Shown here: one piece after another, positions 60,098-64,000 of the stretch
How positions within the stretch are numbered: the stretch's first letter is position 1
How the letters are laid out: each line of letters opens with the position of its first letter
Origin: Puccinellia tenuiflora
Lineage: Eukaryota > Streptophyta > Magnoliopsida > Poales > Poaceae
Length of the DNA stretch: 64,000 nt
Assembly (NCBI GenBank): GCA_012064385.1
Contig: QRDG01000532.1
Span: 872,965 to 936,964, forward strand
Direction of reading: 5' to 3'
Position numbers and translations under genes: made by a program
The notes under the pieces: model-generated
Database searches by the model: none
What the model saw: the letters and a program-made list of their open reading frames with translations, nothing else
Told to the model about the DNA's origin: nothing

Positions 60098-60378
60098 ATT
60101 TAATTTTTCCAAATTTGCTAGACATCGTTATGATAAAGAATTACCTAATGAGGATCTTATTATTGAAAGAATTGCTTCTATTGCCGTGCCTCCTAATGAT
60201 CCTTTGCAGCAATATATGGAGGAGCACGAGAATGATATGTTTATGCAGGAAAGAGAGGAAATTGATGAAGTCCTGGTAAAAGGGCTGGTTCGCGGAGAAC
60301 ACAATAAAAACTGCTAGTGCACTTCCTTATTCCCAATCCAAAATGCAAGAATAAAAGCGAAAAATAGGGTAGGGGCTG
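60098..60378 (+). pseudogene. Start of Athila pol, copy B, cut by insertion
   Basis: Sequence equivalent to 24,577-24,860 encodes, in a shifted frame, an acidic linker (EFNFSKFARHRYDKE, then PPNDPLQQYMEE) that precedes reverse transcriptase. It contains TAG and TAA stops near 60,315-60,355. It is interrupted at 60,379. Confidence 0.7.
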
Positions 60379-61529
60379 TGTCGTGGGGTTGTCACGGCAA
60401 GTTCTTCCTCAGGGAAGATGAGTTCTGGGGCCATCGGTAACTGAAGTACGTGGAAGCGATTAATCTCGCCGGGGAACAAGGATTTACCCAGGTTCGGCCC
60501 CTCTGATTCGAGGTAAAGACCTACTTCCTGCTTCTATGTTATTGCTCTTGATTATATCTCGATTACAATGACCCGGCTCCCACAACTCAGGAGCCGGCGA
60601 CTTCTCTCTGGTGGCTAGGGTTTCTCTCTACTGGTTGAAGCTTGCTTAGGACTTGAGACTTGTAACCTAACTTGGAACTTATCGATCTAAGGTCCAGGGC
60701 CCTGCTTATAAAGGCTGCCGGGTCCCTGGACTTACAGGTTTGTACCGAGTCACACTAGAACACGGAGTCCTACTCTACGCCTTGGTCTTCCAAGTTTAGA
60801 CTCCGGGTTGTATTTGGACTCCTTCTTTGGGCGAGCCTCTTTCTCCTTCATGGGCCTTGGTCGGCTTGTCTCCAGCCCAGCCCATGCGACTTGATACGTG
60901 ACTCGGCTTTGGCCTTCTTGGTCTTGGCGGGTCTACTTTCCGGGTCCATGGGCATACCTATAAAGTATCCCCCCATCAGTAGCCCCCGAATTTATCTTGG
61001 GCGCAGCTTGGCGGCTTCCTCTGACTTGCTAGTTCGACTCCCTGGGTCGACTCCTTCCACTTGAGCCACAGGCTCCAAAGCTGTTTGCTGCTAGCTCCAA
61101 GATGAATTCCTGCATAAAAACATAAAACACATAAAAGATGAATCTACTCTCATTCCTTGTTCAAGTCATCACCCTTGCACTTTGCACATGCTGGCCGGGT
61201 CTGCTGTGACTCTTGCGAACAAGGACTAGATAACTTGACTTTCACTATCACAGGACTCGCCACTCTGGGACTAGCCGGCTTCTTCCACTTATGTGACTTT
61301 GACTCTTCCGCGCTATATCCTTTCTGTCTGTTAACCTCTTAACTTTCTAGTAATGAAACGTTATCCACAGTTTACTGTGGACCCGCACTGTAACTCTTTA
61401 GGGTTTTACCCTCTTTATAAATACCGAAGGGTTAGGTCTTAAACCTCACTTGCCCCTTCGGCTCAAAATCTCATCTGTCTCCCTTCGCGCCCATCTCTTC
61501 CCGCGCCCAGCACGCACCGCCCGCACGCC

Positions 61530-63792
61530 ATGGCTCCCAAGCGCGCAAAGACCACATCCAAGGCCAAGGCATCCTCGTCGAGCAGGACGGTGGACATCGC
61601 CGCCGCGGCCGCCGCCGCCGCCAAATCCTCCTCCAAGTGATCGATTTCCGCCGATTGGGGCGGATCCGTGATTACGGCGGAGCAATTGAAGACTCACAGG
61701 CTCTCAGGTTTGATTCCTTCCAGCGCTCAAGCTAGGGCCCCAGGAGATGAGGTTGTTCCCTCTCCCGCCAAGGGCGAAGTAGTTGTCTTCGTGGAGCACC
61801 TGTTCCGCGGATTTTCTCCCCCCGGCGATCTCTTCTTCCGCCAACTTCTTGAACTTTACGAGCTGCGGATTCACGATTTGGCTCCTAATTCCATTCTCAC
61901 CCTTTCCAATTTCGTCGTTCTCTGTGAGGATTACCTCCAGATTAAGCCTGACATCGATCTCTGGCTTGAGCTTTTCTACTGCAACCCTCAGCCCGAGACC
62001 TCTGGGGGCCCTCTTCTCCAATGTGGCGCCGTCGCTCTTCAACGGCGCCTCAACTCTGTCTTCCCAAAGCCAATCTTTCCCAATCGCATCAAGGATTGGC
62101 AAAAAACCTTCTTCTATTGCAAGGACACCTCCCCTGCAAATGAACCAAAACTTCCTTTATTCTCTGAGGACCGCCTTCGGGCGACTCCTCTTATGAAAGC
62201 TAGATGCCCAGAGGCCGCCCGGCCAAAAGTCGAGTCTCTGATCACTCGCATCCGGGCCCTCTTATCTCATGACTTAGAAAATATGGATCTTGTCCGCTGC
62301 TGGACGACCTGGAGAATCCAGCCACTGAGTCCTAGGACTCGGCTGATATGCTCATACACTAGGTGCGCTGGTGATGATCTCCGAGTGACAGAGCAGCTGT
62401 CTGACGGACCCGAGCTTGGTCGACTTATCAAAAAGTTGACTGGGAAACCGGTGAAGGATCAAGCTCACTTCGGGCTCCAGCCCTTCTGCTCGACCAACCC
62501 AGCTCCTGATGTAAGTATCGCTCTCTACTTTATTTCTGTCTTGATCTCACTTGTACTGCTTACTGACTCACGTTTGTCGACTCTGTTGCAGCTCACCGAC
62601 TCCTTCTGGAAGCCGGTCTCTGGAGCTGGTACTAAGGGCAAAGCTAAAGCTGAGGCTGAAGCTGAAGAAGAGATTCCTGCCACGGATCAAACCACTGTGG
62701 CAGAAGACACTGATGATGCGGATGAGGAGTCCTCCCAGGGAGCTCCCGCTGAAGACGATGCTGCCGATGAGGAGTCCTCGCCAGAGGCTCCAACCGAGAA
62801 TGCTGACGGAGAGGAGTCCTCTCAGGAGGCTCCCATCGTGGAAGAGGTTGACGATGACGAGTCCTCTCCAGAGGCTCCCACCACTAGACAAACTGATGCT
62901 GCCTCTGCTGCTGCTCAACCCTCGCCATCTGCGGAGTCCTCTGCTAGGAGTCACTCCTCTTCTTCTCCAACCTCAAACAATAACGGATCTCGAGAGGCTG
63001 TTCCCAAGGTACCACTCTCACGAGTCCTTGGGTCCTCCCGCTCACCAACTAAGCCTGAGGAACACATGCAGAGTGTTATTGCCGCCAGGAAAAGGAAACT
63101 GCGCTCCGATGGGCCTACAGACACTCCCGAGCCTCTGCCTGCCTCACACCAACGGACATCAGCTTCTCCTCCTCACAAGGACGATTCCTACCACTCCGGG
63201 ATGTCAATGCCTTCCTCAGACTCTCAGGCCTCTTTGGACCTGGAGACTAATATTGGGTAAGATTCCTTTGCTTCTACACTTGTATTCGAATGACTTCTGG
63301 TCTTTACTTTCACTAGATTTATTGACTTCTGTCTTTGCATATTTCAGGGCTCGGCCTTGCGCCAAGGTATCAAAATTCTCAGGCATGGCCGATGTAACCT
63401 CTGGTCGTGGACCCGCCCCTCCTTCGGCTTCTGAAACAACAAGCACAAGAACGGGTCCCTCCATCGCTGCCTCTGCTGGAGTAACCATGACTCCCATCAT
63501 TCCCGAATCCCCTTCAAGGACTCGAGCGACGACTCCAACTACGGTCCAGCCTCCTTCTGGGGCTGCGACTCCTGATTCTGTGCCTCCAGTTCATCCGGCT
63601 CCTGTGAAGCCGACTCCTGCAGCCTCTCTACCAATCAAGATCAAGTCATCAACTGACTACAGCCGACTTCGGGTGTCGGATAACATGTCCTTCTCTGAAG
63701 CTTATGCCGAAGCGGTTGACTTGAACGATCAATCAGCAAGGTTGAAGGATGATGAACAGGCGGCTCTTAGGTCTCTTCTCATGACTCATGAA
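61530..63792 (+). pseudogene. Transposase_28-type ('putative gypsy type transposon') gag-like protein, spliced, with an in-frame TGA
   Basis: ATG 61530 opens a basic, Ala-rich N-terminus (MAPKRAKTTSKAKASSSSR) that meets TGA at 61638-61640 and continues in the same frame with SADWGGSVITAEQLKTHRLSG, the usual start of the domain annotated in grasses as Transposase_28. The conserved core includes FRQLLELYELRIHDLAPNS and RIKDWQKTFFYCKD. Two GT-AG introns are predicted at 62511-62591 (81 bp, frame-neutral) and 63257-63347; a third donor is at 63793. After intron 1 lie four acidic repeats with the core EESSxEAP (about 62,700-62,885), then Ser/Pro-rich segments. A gag-like structural role is inferred. 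The TGA may be a disabling mutation, a read-through site or a sequence error. Confidence 0.72.
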
Positions 63793-64000
63793 GTAAGCTT
63801 TTCTGACTTCACCTTATATGCCTTGCTGGCCTCATCCTATCCCAGTAGCCCCCAAGCACCTGTCTGTGGTGACTTGTGCCTAGGATAGGTGCTTTGACTT
63901 GAAACTGAACTCAATTACTGTATAGAAAAACTTTGCACACTGTAGCCCCCAAGCACTGGGTCCTTAGCTCCACTAGGACTCGGGGCTGCTAATTTACTGT
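63793..64000 (+). other. Predicted third intron of the gag-like gene
   Basis: Begins gtaagc after the codons MTHE. It contains two copies of tagcccccaagcac (about 63,845 and 63,943), a word resembling the motif that follows the LTR. No acceptor is seen before the window ends. Confidence 0.45.

Larger units (their letters stand above)
38379..60378 (+). repeat. Copy B of the large direct duplication
   Basis: This block is collinear with 1-24,860. It keeps the complete CACTA element with a nested Cassandra and about 1.2 kb of the adjoining LTR, but lacks about 5.46 kb of the Copia element. It ends at 60,378 only because a retrotransposon inserted there after ggctg. Most small differences from copy A are single-base changes in homopolymer length. 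Confidence 0.93.
56274..60378 (+). mobile_element. Athila-type Gypsy retrotransposon, copy B (interrupted)
   Basis: The LTR (56274-58503, 2,230 bp) includes the same nested fragment with three 40-bp repeats (gag at 56792, 56832, 56872). The primer-binding region tggcgccgttgccgggga follows. The gag-protease is better preserved than in copy A. The element stops at 60,378, where another LTR retrotransposon has inserted. The rest of pol should resume beyond the window. Confidence 0.88.
60379..64000 (+). mobile_element. Gypsy-type LTR retrotransposon inserted in Athila copy B (3' end outside window)
   Basis: The LTR begins tgtcgtgggg at 60379, right after ggctg, the probable 5-bp target duplication. 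A TATA box cttataaagg lies at 60705-60714 and the LTR may end in cccccatca at 60978, followed by gtagcccccga as in the related element at 6,941/47,873. A second TATA-like ttataaatacc lies near 61,417. The internal region encodes a spliced gag-like protein. The insertion is specific to copy B, so it postdates the split of the copies. Confidence 0.75.

Overview
This window comes from a plant nuclear genome, almost certainly a large-genome grass (Pooideae, for example Triticeae or a relative). The evidence is a plant-type PRP22/DEAH5 helicase gene on a background of nested grass transposons: Athila-type Gypsy, Copia, CACTA, PIF/Harbinger, a hAT miniature element, a LINE end and a Cassandra TRIM with 5S rRNA-derived LTRs. 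Nothing is bacterial. I cannot name the species or most transposon families without a database. No intact cellular protein-coding gene is visible.

The main structure is a direct duplication. Bases 1-24,860 (copy A) are repeated, collinear and nearly identical, at about 38,379-60,378 (copy B). The left-end offset is 38,378 bp, so the repeat unit is about 38.4 kb and both copies run past what can be seen. In order, each copy holds: a hAT miniature element; a minus-strand DEAH5/PRP22-like helicase pseudogene; a LINE 3' end with an RNase H fragment; a CACTA element; an LTR end; about 1 kb of unidentified sequence; a Gypsy-like LTR broken by a Copia insertion and followed by a 103-bp minisatellite; a second CACTA-like end; and an Athila Gypsy element with a long LTR.

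The copies differ by three large events. Copy A lost 2,558 bp that in copy B hold the CACTA right half and a complete Cassandra TRIM. Copy B lost about 5.46 kb of the Copia element, including its gag. Copy B is interrupted at 60,379 by a further LTR retrotransposon, whose intron-containing gag-like gene fills the end of the window. Most small differences are one-base changes in homopolymer length, which raises the possibility of consensus errors or of two haplotypes placed in tandem.

Between the copies (24,861-38,315) lie the decayed pol of the copy A Athila element, an inverted Athila 3' segment, about 1.8 kb of unidentified partly GC-rich DNA, a PIF/Harbinger element whose transposase has two amber stops, two minus-strand LTR fragments, and a gag-only Copia remnant with its LTR.

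The helicase copies lack the S1 domain expected in this family, carry His for Arg in helicase motif VI, and are frameshifted, so they look like a decayed paralogue. The other open frames belong to retrotransposons and a DNA transposase, nearly all of them broken.
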